A DNA stretch of 64,000 nt from contig NZ_JNYQ01000003.1 in NCBI RefSeq assembly GCF_000717245.1, forward strand, positions 310,001-374,000. The letters run 5' to 3'. The notes beneath the pieces are model-generated. The model saw only the letters and a list, made by a program, of their open reading frames with translations, had not been told where the DNA came from and did no database searches. Positions 33,759-43,022 of this stretch are shown here, piece by piece. The DNA comes from Kitasatospora papulosa. GTDB taxonomy: Bacteria; Actinomycetota; Actinomycetes; Streptomycetales; Streptomycetaceae. Position 1 is the first letter of the stretch; every line of letters starts with the position of its first letter. A program made the translations under genes and the position numbers.

Positions 33759-36700
33759 GTGATCAGCAGAAGACGACTGCTCAGCACCACCGCCGCCACC
33801 GCCGCGCTGGCCGCGGTCTCCGCCCCCGCTGCAGGTGCGACCGGAAGGTCGACGGTGACGCCGCCGGGACGGGCCCGTTTCACCGGGCCGACCGTCGAGT
33901 ACGTACGCGATCCGCTGGGCCTGGACACCGCACGTCCTCGGCTGAGCTGGCCCATGGAAGCGGACGGCCCCGGGCTGAGCCAGACCGCCTACCAGGTGCG
34001 CGTGGCCACCGCTCCCGGCCGCCTGGAGGAACCCGACGTCTGGGACAGCGGCAGGGTGGAGTCCGCGCAGTCCCTGCTGGTTCCGTACGGCGGCCCCGAA
34101 CAGGTCTCCCGTACGCGCTACTTCTGGTCCGTGCGGGTCTGGGACCGGAACGGCCGGGTCTCCGCGTGGAGTGCGCCGTCCTGGTGGGAGACCGGGCTGC
34201 TGGACGCCTCGGACTGGTCGGCCGGCTGGATCGCCGCACCCGCCGCGCTGACCGCGGCACCGTCCCTGGAAGCGGCCTCGTGGATCTGGTTCCCCGAGGG
34301 CGACCCCGCGGCCGACGCGCCGGCCGCCACCCGGTGGTTCCGCGGCCGGGTCGAGGTGCCGCAGGGCGTCACCCGCGCGCGTCTGGTCATGAGCGCGGAC
34401 GACGGGTTCACCGCGCTGATGAACGGCGTGCGGGTCGCGCACACCGAGGCCGACGGCCCCGCCGAGAACTGGAAGCGCCCGGTCCTCGTCGACGTGACGC
34501 GGCACCTCTCCCCCGGCGTCCAGGTGATCGCGGTCTCCGCGACGAACGCCACCCCCGGCCCCGCCGGGGTGCTCGGAGCCCTGGAACTGACCACACCGGA
34601 CGGTGTCGTCACGATGGTGACCGGTGCCGACTGGCGGGCCACCGACGAGGAGCCCCCGGGCGACTGGCACACCGGCGCCTACGACGACAGCGCCTGGCCC
34701 GCCGCCAAGGTGCTCGCCCGCTGGGGCTCGGGCCCCTGGGGCAAGGTGCCGGTCGCGTACTCCCCCGCCGTCCAGCTGCGCCGCGAGTTCCGGACGGGCC
34801 GCAGGAAGGTCGCGCGGGCACGGCTGTACTCGACGGCCCTCGGCCTGTACGAGGTGTCACTCAACGGCAGGACCGTGGGAGAGGACCGGCTGGCTCCGGG
34901 CTGGACCGACTACGACAAGCGGGTGCAGTACCAGACCTACGACGTCACGGGCCTGCTCGAACCGGGCGGCAACGCACTGGGAATCACCCTCGCGGCCGGC
35001 TGGTACGCCGGGAACATCGCGTGGTTCGGACCGCACCAGTACGGCGAACAGCCCGCGGCACTCGCCCAGTTGGAGGTGACGTTCACCGACGGGACGACCG
35101 AGCGCGTGGTCACGGACACCGACTGGCGGGCCGCGTCCGGGCCCGTCACGGCGGCGGACCTCATGGCGGGCGAGGAGTACGACGCCCGGCTGGAGACCGA
35201 CGGCTGGACCCGTGCGGGCTTCGACGCCTCGGGCTGGCTCCCGGCCGCCCGGGCCGACGGCGTCACCGCCGCGCTCGTCGCCGAGGTGGACGGCGCCTGC
35301 CGGGTGGAGCGTGAACTGACGGTCCGCGACGTCACGGAGCCGAAGCCCGGGGTGTTCGTGTTCGACCTCGGCCAGAACATGGTGGGCACCGCCCGCCTCT
35401 CCGTGTCGGGTCCGGCCGGCACGACCGTGCGGCTGCGGCACGCCGAGGTGCTGAACCCGGACGGCACCCTCTACACGGCGAACCTGCGCACGGCGCGCGC
35501 CACCGACACGTACACGCTGAAGGGACGCGGCCACGAGACCTACGAGCCCCGCTTCACCTTCCACGGCTTCCGCTACGTCGAGGTGACGGGATACCCGGGT
35601 CCGCCGGGCCCCGACGCGATCGTGGGACGGGTCATCCACACCTCGGCGCCGTTCACCATGGACCTCACCACCGACGTGCCCATGCTGAACCAGCTGCACA
35701 GCAACATCACCTGGGGGCAGCGCGGCAACTTCCTGTCCGTCCCGACGGACACGCCGGCGCGCGACGAGCGCCTCGGGTGGACCGGTGACATCAACGTCTT
35801 CGCGCCCACCGCCACGTACACGATGGAGTCCGCGCGCTTCCTCACCAAGTGGCTGTACGACCTGCGCGACGCCCAGACCTCCGACGGAGCCTTCACCCAC
35901 GTCGCCCCCGATCTGCCGGGCGTCGGCCACGGGGCCGCGGGCTGGGGCGACGCCGGGGTGACGGTGCCGTGGGCGCTGTACCAGGCGTACGGCGATGTGC
36001 GGGTGCTGGAGCAGTCCTGGGATCCGATGGTCAGGTGGCTGGAGTACCTGGAGGCACACAGCACCGGCCTGCTCCGGCCGGCCGACGGGTTCGGGGACTG
36101 GCTCAACATCGAGGACGAGACGCCCAAGGACGTCGTCGCCACGGCCTACTTCGCCCACAGCGCCGACCTGGTGGCCCGGATCGCCGCGGTGCTCGGCAAG
36201 GACCCGGCCCCGTACCGGGCACTGTTCGGCCGGGTGCGCGACGCGTTCCGGACCGCGTACGTCACCGCGGGCGGGCGGGTGAAGGGCGACACGCAGACGG
36301 CGTACGTCCTGGCCCTGTCCATGGACCTGCTGGCGCCGGACGACCGCGCGCCGGCGGCCGACCGCCTGGTCGCCCTCGTCGAGGCGAAGGACTGGCACCT
36401 GTCGACGGGGTTCCTCGGCACCCCGAGGCTGCTGCCGGTGCTCACCGACACCGGGCACACGGACGTCGCCTACCGGCTTCTGCTGCGGCGGACCTTCCCG
36501 AGCTGGGGCTATCAGATCGACCACGGCGCCACCACCATGTGGGAACGCTGGGACTCGATCCGGCCGGACGGGAGCTTCCAGGACGCGGGGATGAACTCCT
36601 TCAACCACTACGCGTACGGCTCGGTCGGGGAGTGGATGTACGCGAACATCGCGGGCATCGCCCCCGGCGCACCCGGTTTCCGGAAGGTCCTCGTGCGGCC

Positions 36701-36959
36701 GCGGCCGGGTGGCGGGGTGACACGTGCCGAGGGCAGGTTCGAGTCGCGGTACGGGCCGGTCACCACCCGCTGGAGGAAGGGCGCGGACGGTTTCGTGCTG
36801 GAGGTCGGGCTGCCCCCGAACACGACCGGCGAGGTGTGGGTACCGGGTGGCGGCAGGCACAGCGCCGGCCGAGGGCCCGCGGTCCATCTGCGGCAGGAGG
36901 AGGGCTGCGCGGTGTTCGCCGCGGGGCCGGGCGCGCATCGGTTCACGGCGCCCGCCTGA
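33759..36959 (+). CDS. Tat-exported GH78 alpha-L-rhamnosidase
   Basis: 1066 residues. The N-terminus MISRRRLLSTTAATAALAAVSAPAAG is a Tat-type signal. Then follow an N-terminal beta-sandwich (RPRLSWPMEADGPGLSQTAYQVRVA), a CBM67-like region, a second sandwich and the (alpha/alpha)6 barrel. The catalytic block is DTPARDERLGWTGDINVFAPTA and the late one GATTMWERWDSI, both typical of GH78. It releases terminal L-rhamnose from plant glycosides or polysaccharides outside the cell. GTG 33759 has CGGAG 9 nt before it. It stands alone between two strong hairpins and operators; no rhamnose catabolic genes are in the window. Confidence 0.9.
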   Translation: MISRRRLLSTTAATAALAAVSAPAAGATGRSTVTPPGRARFTGPTVEYVRDPLGLDTARPRLSWPMEADGPGLSQTAYQVRVATAPGRLEEPDVWDSGRVESAQSLLVPYGGPEQVSRTRYFWSVRVWDRNGRVSAWSAPSWWETGLLDASDWSAGWIAAPAALTAAPSLEAASWIWFPEGDPAADAPAATRWFRGRVEVPQGVTRARLVMSADDGFTALMNGVRVAHTEADGPAENWKRPVLVDVTRHLSPGVQVIAVSATNATPGPAGVLGALELTTPDGVVTMVTGADWRATDEEPPGDWHTGAYDDSAWPAAKVLARWGSGPWGKVPVAYSPAVQLRREFRTGRRKVARARLYSTALGLYEVSLNGRTVGEDRLAPGWTDYDKRVQYQTYDVTGLLEPGGNALGITLAAGWYAGNIAWFGPHQYGEQPAALAQLEVTFTDGTTERVVTDTDWRAASGPVTAADLMAGEEYDARLETDGWTRAGFDASGWLPAARADGVTAALVAEVDGACRVERELTVRDVTEPKPGVFVFDLGQNMVGTARLSVSGPAGTTVRLRHAEVLNPDGTLYTANLRTARATDTYTLKGRGHETYEPRFTFHGFRYVEVTGYPGPPGPDAIVGRVIHTSAPFTMDLTTDVPMLNQLHSNITWGQRGNFLSVPTDTPARDERLGWTGDINVFAPTATYTMESARFLTKWLYDLRDAQTSDGAFTHVAPDLPGVGHGAAGWGDAGVTVPWALYQAYGDVRVLEQSWDPMVRWLEYLEAHSTGLLRPADGFGDWLNIEDETPKDVVATAYFAHSADLVARIAAVLGKDPAPYRALFGRVRDAFRTAYVTAGGRVKGDTQTAYVLALSMDLLAPDDRAPAADRLVALVEAKDWHLSTGFLGTPRLLPVLTDTGHTDVAYRLLLRRTFPSWGYQIDHGATTMWERWDSIRPDGSFQDAGMNSFNHYAYGSVGEWMYANIAGIAPGAPGFRKVLVRPRPGGGVTRAEGRFESRYGPVTTRWRKGADGFVLEVGLPPNTTGEVWVPGGGRHSAGRGPAVHLRQEEGCAVFAAGPGAHRFTAPA

Positions 36960-36965
36960 CGGATG

Positions 36966-37013
36966 CCGCCCGGGTGTCCCGGGGACGGATAAGTCCCCGG
37001 GACACCCGGGCGG
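36966..37013. terminator. perfect 21-bp bidirectional terminator
   Basis: Arms 36966-36986 and 36993-37013 are exact reverse complements with a 6-nt loop GGATAA, filling the space between the convergent rhamnosidase and GH42 genes. Confidence 0.85.
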
Positions 37014-37035
37014 GGTGTCTCCTCGCTGCGGCCGG

Positions 37036-39117
37036 CTACGCGGATGTGTCCCGGAAGGGCGTGCCGCCCGATGCCAGGCGGAGCACGGCGACCCCCCGGG
37101 AGGGAAGGACGAGGCCGCCCCCGTCGGTCGGCGCGGGCCCGGAGAGGACCTCTCCGGCCACCGCGTCGAACGCGACGGGCTCGTCGGTACGGTTGACGAG
37201 GAACCAGTAGGCCTGCGAGCCGTCGGTCCGCACGGTCAGCTCGACCAGCCCGCGCGCCTCGGCGGGAAGCTCGCTGTGCACGCCGGCGCCGGACAGCAGA
37301 GGGCGCAGCACCTCGGGCAGTCCGTGGCGGCCGAGCCGGGTGGAGACGTACGCGGCGGAGCCGCCGCCCTGCGGGGCGCGCCTGGTGACGGCGGGGCGGC
37401 CTGCCTGGTCGCCGGTCTCGTACCGTGCGAGGACGGTGACCTCGTCGGGTGCGGTGACGTCGATGCGGTCGGTCCACAGCGTGCCGGTGAGACCGTTGTC
37501 GAGGCGTACCTCCACGTCCTCCAGGAGGGGGCCGAACTCCTCGATGCGGATGCCCAGCAGATCGCGCAGGGCTCCGGGGTACCCGCCGAGGTGGACGTGG
37601 TCGTTCTCGTCGACGACACCCGAGTAGTAGGTGGTGGCGAGGTGGCCGCCGCCGCGCACGTAGGCGTCCAGCCGGGCGGCGAGTTCCAGGGGCACCACGT
37701 TCAGGACGGGTGCGGCGACGAAGTCGTAGCCGGTGAGGTCGGCCGTGGTGGTGACGACGTCCACCCGGACCCCGAGGGCCAGGAAGGCCGAGTACCAGTC
37801 GAGCGCCTCCTGACGGTAGCGCACCAGGGAGGACGGCTGGGAGTCGCGCTCGACGGCCCACCAGGATTCCCAGTCGAACACCAGGGCCGCGCGAGCCGGT
37901 TCCCGGACGGAACCGGTGACCGGGGTGAGTGTCTCCAGCGTGCGGCCGAGGGCCGCCACGGCGCGGAACACCTCGCTGTCGGGCCCGGCGTGGGGCACCA
38001 TCGCGGAGTGGTGCTTCTCGGCGCCCGCGGCGGACTGGCGCCACTGGAAGAAGCAGACGGCGTCGGCTCCGTGGGCGACGTGGACGAGCGAGTCGCGGGC
38101 CAGTTCGCCCTCGCGCTTGGCTACGTTGACGGGCTGCCAGTTGACCGCGCTCGTGGAGTGCTCCATCAGGAACCAGGGCTTGCCCTGGGCGATGGAGTGC
38201 GTGAGGGCGGCGGAGAAGGAGAGCTCGTCGAGACGCTGCGGGCCGGGGTGGGCGTAGTGGTCGTTGGAGACGAAGTCGATCTCCTCCGCCCAGTCCGGGT
38301 AGTTCATGCCCATGGTCTCGCCCATCACCATGAAGTTGGTGGTGGCGGGGATGTGCGGGGTGACGCGGCGCAGGACCTCGCGTTCGGCCCGGAGGTAGTC
38401 CTTCAGCGCGTCGGAGGAGAAGCGCTTGAAGTCGAGCTGCTGGGTCGGGTTGGCGTGGCTCGCGGCCAGTCGCGGGGGCAGGATCTGTGCCCAGTCGCCG
38501 TAGTACTGGGACCAGAAGGAGGTCGCCCAGGCCCGGTTGAGCTCGTCCAGGGTGCCGTAGCGTGCGCGCAGCCAGTCGCGGAAGGCCTGGGCCGCGTCGT
38601 CGGAGTAGTCGTAGATGTTGTGGCAGCCGAGCTCGTTGGAGATGTGCCAGGCGACCACGGCGGGGTGGTCCGCGTAGCGGGTGGCCATCACCTCGACCAG
38701 TTCCAGCGCGTACTTCCGGAAGACGGGTGAGGTGGGACGCCAGTGCTGTCGCGCGCCCTGGGAGAGGGTCTCACCGGTGCGGGTGACGGGAAGGATCTCC
38801 GGGTGCAGGGTGGTGAGCCACGGCGGCGGCGAGGCGGTGGCTGTGGCGAGGTCCACCGAGATCCCGTTGCTGTGGAGCAGATCGAGGACCTCGTCCAGCC
38901 ACTCGAAGTCCCAGCGGTCCTGCGCCGGCTGCAGGCGTGCCCAGGAGAAGATGGCGACGGAGACGACGGTGACGCCGGCCTCGCGCATCAGCCGGACGTC
39001 GTCCTTCCACACCTCGCGCGGCCACTGCTCCGGGTTGTAGTCGGCCCCGTAGGCGAAGCTCGCGGGGCGGTCGTCGGAGGGCGGGCGCAGCCAGTGGCGC
39101 TCGGAGGCGGGGGTCAT
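37036..39117 (-). CDS. GH42 beta-galactosidase (intracellular)
   Basis: 693 residues, no signal peptide. It opens with the GH42 barrel motif FAYGADYNPEQWPREVWKDDVRLMREAGV. The acid/base Glu is in HISNELGCHN (Glu162) and the nucleophile in WFLMEHSTSAVNW (Glu319); a trimerisation domain (about 400-600) and C-terminal beta domain follow. It hydrolyses imported beta-galactosides or short galacto-oligosaccharides in the cytoplasm. It is the last gene of an operon permease-permease-binding protein-GH42 (91 nt from the binding protein), controlled by the divergent LacI. Confidence 0.92.
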   Translation of the reverse strand: MTPASERHWLRPPSDDRPASFAYGADYNPEQWPREVWKDDVRLMREAGVTVVSVAIFSWARLQPAQDRWDFEWLDEVLDLLHSNGISVDLATATASPPPWLTTLHPEILPVTRTGETLSQGARQHWRPTSPVFRKYALELVEVMATRYADHPAVVAWHISNELGCHNIYDYSDDAAQAFRDWLRARYGTLDELNRAWATSFWSQYYGDWAQILPPRLAASHANPTQQLDFKRFSSDALKDYLRAEREVLRRVTPHIPATTNFMVMGETMGMNYPDWAEEIDFVSNDHYAHPGPQRLDELSFSAALTHSIAQGKPWFLMEHSTSAVNWQPVNVAKREGELARDSLVHVAHGADAVCFFQWRQSAAGAEKHHSAMVPHAGPDSEVFRAVAALGRTLETLTPVTGSVREPARAALVFDWESWWAVERDSQPSSLVRYRQEALDWYSAFLALGVRVDVVTTTADLTGYDFVAAPVLNVVPLELAARLDAYVRGGGHLATTYYSGVVDENDHVHLGGYPGALRDLLGIRIEEFGPLLEDVEVRLDNGLTGTLWTDRIDVTAPDEVTVLARYETGDQAGRPAVTRRAPQGGGSAAYVSTRLGRHGLPEVLRPLLSGAGVHSELPAEARGLVELTVRTDGSQAYWFLVNRTDEPVAFDAVAGEVLSGPAPTDGGGLVLPSRGVAVLRLASGGTPFRDTSA

Positions 39118-39208
39118 GAGGATCCTTTCGGATACGAGGTGCGGGTGCGGGGCGGGGCGGCTGCCCGTCGGACGGGCAGCCGCCGCGCGCCGGTTCAGGG
39201 CCGGGACG

Positions 39209-40552
39209 TCACTTGTTGACGGTGAAGCCCTGGTCGTTGCCGTAGGCCACGGCCGCCTTCTGCCACTGCTGCAGTCCTTCGGCCAGCGTGGTGTCGGACA
39301 CGTAGGCCTTGCCGACGGAGTCGTTGAAGACGGAGTTCGCGTACACCTGGAAGGGCAGGTAGGACCAGTCCTCGGGGACCTGGCTGGCGGAGCGGGCGAA
39401 GATCTCGTTCGCCTTCTGGCCGCCGAAGTACGGGAAGGGGGTGTTGAGGAACGTCTTGGAGGACAGGTCCGCCGACGTGGCGGGGAAGGCGCCTCCCGCG
39501 ATGCGGGCCTGGACGCCGTCCGCGTGGTTCGCGTACTCGTTGAAGGCGTACGCGAGGTCCTTGTTCTTGCCCGCCTTCATCAGGGCGAGGGAGCTGCCGC
39601 CGTTCTCGGAGCTGACCTCACCGCCCTTCTCGTACTGCGGGAGCATGGCCGCACGCCAGTCGCCCGAGGCCGACTCGACGCCGGAGACGAAGTTGGCGGG
39701 CATCCAGGCACCGGTGGAGAGCGTGGCGATCGTGCCGTCCGCCAGGCCCTTGTACCACTCGTCGCTCCAGCTCTCGATGGGCGCGAGGAGGTCCTCGTCG
39801 AGGAGCTTCTGCCAGACCTTGGTGAAGGCGGTGACGCCCTTGTCGGCGGCGAGGTCCACCGTCACCTCGGTGTCACGGGTCTTGAAGGGGGTACCACCGG
39901 CCTGCCAGATCATGCTGGTGGTGAACCCGGCGTCGCCGGTGTCGTTGGTGATGTACGCCTTCGGGTCCGCCTTGTGCAGGGCGCGGGCGGCCTCGAGGTA
40001 CTCGTCCCAGGTGGTGGGCGTGGCGATCTGGTGCTTGTCCAGCACCTTCTTGTTGTAGAACATCGCCATCGGGCCCGAGTCCATGGGCAGGGCGTACACG
40101 GCGTCGTCGACGGTGACCGAGTTCCACGGGCCCGGCGAGTAGTCGTCCTTGAACTCGTCGGCGCCGTAGCGGCTGAGGTCCTCGAGGGACTTGCCGAGGG
40201 CGAACTGGCCCAGGGCGTAGTACTCGACCTGCGCGACGTCCGGCACACCGGATCCGGCCTGCACGGCGTTCTGCAGGGCGGTGTACTGGTCGTTGCCGGT
40301 ACCGGCGTTGACCAGCTTCACCTTGACCTTGGGGTACTCCTTCTCGAAGTCGCTGACGACCTGCTTCAGCGTCGGCTCCCACGCCCACACGGTGATGGAA
40401 CCGCCCTCCTTGAGGGCCGCCCGGAGATCAGATCCCCTTACGGTCTTCTCCGCTGCGGCGTCGTCGTCGGAGGAACCGCACGCGGTGAGGCTCAGCGCGG
40501 CCGCGCACAGGAGGCCGACGCCACGCATCGCGCGTCTGGTCATGGTTCTCAT
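39209..40552 (-). CDS. beta-galactoside ABC importer binding lipoprotein
   Basis: 447 residues. The signal peptide ends LSLTAC (lipidated Cys25) after a basic n-region with RR pairs. The body is a family 1 solute-binding fold (SITVWAWEPTLKQVVSDFEKEYPKVKVKLVNAG ... YALPMDSGPMAMFYNKKVLDKHQI). ATG 40552 has GGAG about 10 nt before it; a second ATG three codons on is possible. It lies 160 nt after the second permease gene. Substrate class is inferred from the downstream GH42. Confidence 0.9.
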   Translation of the reverse strand: MRTMTRRAMRGVGLLCAAALSLTACGSSDDDAAAEKTVRGSDLRAALKEGGSITVWAWEPTLKQVVSDFEKEYPKVKVKLVNAGTGNDQYTALQNAVQAGSGVPDVAQVEYYALGQFALGKSLEDLSRYGADEFKDDYSPGPWNSVTVDDAVYALPMDSGPMAMFYNKKVLDKHQIATPTTWDEYLEAARALHKADPKAYITNDTGDAGFTTSMIWQAGGTPFKTRDTEVTVDLAADKGVTAFTKVWQKLLDEDLLAPIESWSDEWYKGLADGTIATLSTGAWMPANFVSGVESASGDWRAAMLPQYEKGGEVSSENGGSSLALMKAGKNKDLAYAFNEYANHADGVQARIAGGAFPATSADLSSKTFLNTPFPYFGGQKANEIFARSASQVPEDWSYLPFQVYANSVFNDSVGKAYVSDTTLAEGLQQWQKAAVAYGNDQGFTVNK

Positions 40553-40712
40553 AATTGCTCTACTCCGTTGTGGTGTGGGTGGTGCACGAACCCTGGTACG
40601 TCCGCACGGGGGTGCGGGGACGGGGAGGGGTGGTACGCCGCGCCCGTGGAGGAACGGGGGGAACCGGTTCCGGAGCGCGGAGATCGGGTGGCCGGTGGGG
40701 CCGGGGGGTGTG

Positions 40713-41654
40713 TCACCCCTTGACGCTGCCCGCCGCGAGGCCGGACTGCCAGTAGCGCTGGAGCAGCAGGAAGGCGGCGATCAGGGGCACGATGGTCAGC
40801 AGGGAGCCCGTGATGACCAGGTTGAAGACCGGCTGCCCGCCCGCGGTGGAGGCCTGCTGGTTCCAGGCGTTCAGCCCCAGGGTCAGCGGGTACCAGTCCG
40901 GGTTCTTGATCATGATGACGGGCAGGAAGTAGTTGTTCCAGGTCTGCACCATGGTGAAGAGCAGCACCGTCACGATGCCCGGCGTCAGCAGTGGGAGCGC
41001 GACCTGGAAGAACGTCCGCAGTTCGCCGGAGCCGTCCACCCGGGCGGCTTCGAGGAGTTCGGTGGGGATGGCCTCGGCGGCGAACACCCACATGAGGTAG
41101 AGGCCGAACGGCGAGATGAGGGACGGGATGATGACGGCCCACGGCGTGTTGGTGAGGCCCATCTTGCTGAACATGAGGAAGGTCGGGACGGCGAGCGCGG
41201 TCGCGGGCACGGCCACGGCGCCTATGACGGTGGCGAAGACGGCCCGCTTGCCCGCGAAGTCGAACTTGGCCAGGCCGTAACCGCCGAGGACCGCGAGGAA
41301 CGTCGCACCGCCGGCGCCCACGACCACGTACAGCAGGGTGTTGAGGAACCAGCGGACGAAGATGCCGTCGTCGTAGGTCAGCGTCTGCGAGATGTTGTCC
41401 CAGAGGGCGAACTCCCCGCTGAACCAGAGGCCGAAGGAGTCGAGAAGGCTCTTCTGCGTCTTGGTGGCGTTGATGACGAGCCAGGCCAGCGGCATGAGCG
41501 CGTAGACAGCGGTGAGGCCCATGAGGAGGGTGAGCACGGTGCTGCGGCGCGGCCGGGCCACCGAGTGCTTCCTGCGGGCGGCGCGACGGGGTGCCGGCGC
41601 GCGGTGGGTGCTTCGCCGGGACGTCTGATCGGCGGTGAAGGAAGGGGCGCTCAT
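40713..41654 (-). CDS. beta-galactoside ABC importer permease 2 (MalG type)
   Basis: 313 residues: an Arg-rich cytoplasmic N-terminus, then about six membrane helices with the EAA motif ELLEAARVDGSGELRTFFQVALPLLTPG and the ending SGLAAGSVKG. It starts 3 nt after the first permease's stop, so the pair is tightly coupled. As in the other sugar loci here, no ATPase is encoded locally. Confidence 0.9.
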   Translation of the reverse strand: MSAPSFTADQTSRRSTHRAPAPRRAARRKHSVARPRRSTVLTLLMGLTAVYALMPLAWLVINATKTQKSLLDSFGLWFSGEFALWDNISQTLTYDDGIFVRWFLNTLLYVVVGAGGATFLAVLGGYGLAKFDFAGKRAVFATVIGAVAVPATALAVPTFLMFSKMGLTNTPWAVIIPSLISPFGLYLMWVFAAEAIPTELLEAARVDGSGELRTFFQVALPLLTPGIVTVLLFTMVQTWNNYFLPVIMIKNPDWYPLTLGLNAWNQQASTAGGQPVFNLVITGSLLTIVPLIAAFLLLQRYWQSGLAAGSVKG

Positions 41655-41657
41655 CGC

Positions 41658-42578
41658 TCACGCCTCCTTTCGCATGCCGCGCAGCTGGACCGCGTAGGCG
41701 ATGATCATCGTGACGACTCCCATGACGAGGGAGACCGTGGCCGCGTAGTTCTGCTGCCGCCCGGAGAAGGACAGCGTGAAGGTGTAGAGGTTCGGCGTGA
41801 AGTAGGTCGTGATCGCGTTGGGCGCCAGGCTCTGCAGGATGCTGGGCTCGTTGAACAGCTGGAAGCTGCCGATCACCGAGAAGATCGTCGCGATCACCAG
41901 CGCGCCGCGGATCGCGGGGATCTTGACCGCGGTGATGACCCGCCACTCCCCCGCGCCGTCGATCTCCGCCGCCTCGTAGAGTGACTTGGGCACGACACGT
42001 AGCGCGGAGTAGAAGATCAGCATGTTGTAGCCGATGAACTCCCAGGTGACGATGTTGCCGATGCTGGCGAGCACGAGGGAGGGCGAGAGCGGGTCGGGCA
42101 GCGACACCCCGAGGGCCTCGTTGATGTTCCCGACGAGCCCGAAGCGCGTGCCGTAGATGAAGCCCCACATCAGGGTGGCGACGACGGCGGGCACGGCGTA
42201 CGGCAGGAAGACGGCGATCCGGAAGAAGCTCTTGCCGTACAGCCGCCCGCTGTCGAGGGCCAGCGCGATGAGCAGGGCGAGCCCGAGCATGACGGGCACC
42301 TGCACCACGAGGAAGAGGAGTACCCGGCCGACGGCCGCCCAGAACTGCTCGTCCTCGAAGGCCCGCTGGAAGTTGTCCAGACCGACGAACGACGTCCCGC
42401 CCACCAACTGGTCGCGGAAGAAGCTCAGATACAGGGAGTAGGCGATAGGAGCCAGGAACACCAGCGCGAACACGGCCATGAACGGTCCGACGAAGACCCA
42501 TCCCGCTCGCCCGCGCCGGCTGCGGGAGACTCCCGCCGGTGGGCGGCGTCCAGTGGTGATCGGCGTAACGGCCGTCAT
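41658..42578 (-). CDS. beta-galactoside ABC importer permease 1 (MalF type)
   Basis: 306 residues with about six membrane helices and the EAA motif SLYEAAEIDGAGEWRVITAVKIPAIRG. ATG 42578 follows AGGAG at 5-6 nt. It is the first gene of its operon, which is unusual because the binding protein normally leads; here it is third. An 18-bp palindromic operator lies 87-104 nt upstream. Confidence 0.9.
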   Translation of the reverse strand: MTAVTPITTGRRPPAGVSRSRRGRAGWVFVGPFMAVFALVFLAPIAYSLYLSFFRDQLVGGTSFVGLDNFQRAFEDEQFWAAVGRVLLFLVVQVPVMLGLALLIALALDSGRLYGKSFFRIAVFLPYAVPAVVATLMWGFIYGTRFGLVGNINEALGVSLPDPLSPSLVLASIGNIVTWEFIGYNMLIFYSALRVVPKSLYEAAEIDGAGEWRVITAVKIPAIRGALVIATIFSVIGSFQLFNEPSILQSLAPNAITTYFTPNLYTFTLSFSGRQQNYAATVSLVMGVVTMIIAYAVQLRGMRKEA

Positions 42579-43022
42579 GGGTACTCCTGTTGTTCCGGCG
42601 TTGAGCATGGCCCCGGCCGGATGGAGACACCGGACATCATGGAGGCGCTGTGCTTGAGAGGACCGATGTTTACGTAAACATCCATCGGTGAGAGGATGTT
42701 CACACGGTCTCCTCCCAACGGTCAAGGCCGGATTGTCAATCACTCGGATGAGTTTCGCGGGTTTGTCCCCCATGAGCCGTGTCGTCTGGTAGGGCACATC
42801 GCGGATCAGGGCCCTCATGTCGGCGCCGACCGACCGGCAGTGGTACAAATGCCGGTGACCCGACCCCCTGGTCCCACGCGGTACGAACCCGACGCGAAGC
42901 AGCGACAGGGAGTCTCCCTACCGGGTCATCCCCCCAGGAACCCACGCGGTGCGAGGACGCCCCGCGGCCGGAAGAGCACTCCCCGCACGGTGAAAGGCTC
43001 ATACGACGACGGAGGCGGACGA
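42579..43022. other. divergent regulatory region, GH42 operon and LacI gene
   Basis: 444 bp containing the 18-bp operator and, on the minus strand, TTGACA/TTGACC hexamers near 42720-42740 that may be promoter -35 elements. No gene is supported. Confidence 0.5.
42665..42682. promoter_or_regulatory. perfect 18-bp LacI-family operator
   Basis: GATGTTTACGTAAACATC is an exact palindrome with the central CG of LacI operators. It lies between the GH42 importer operon and the divergent LacI gene, so it is the likely site of that regulator. Confidence 0.85.
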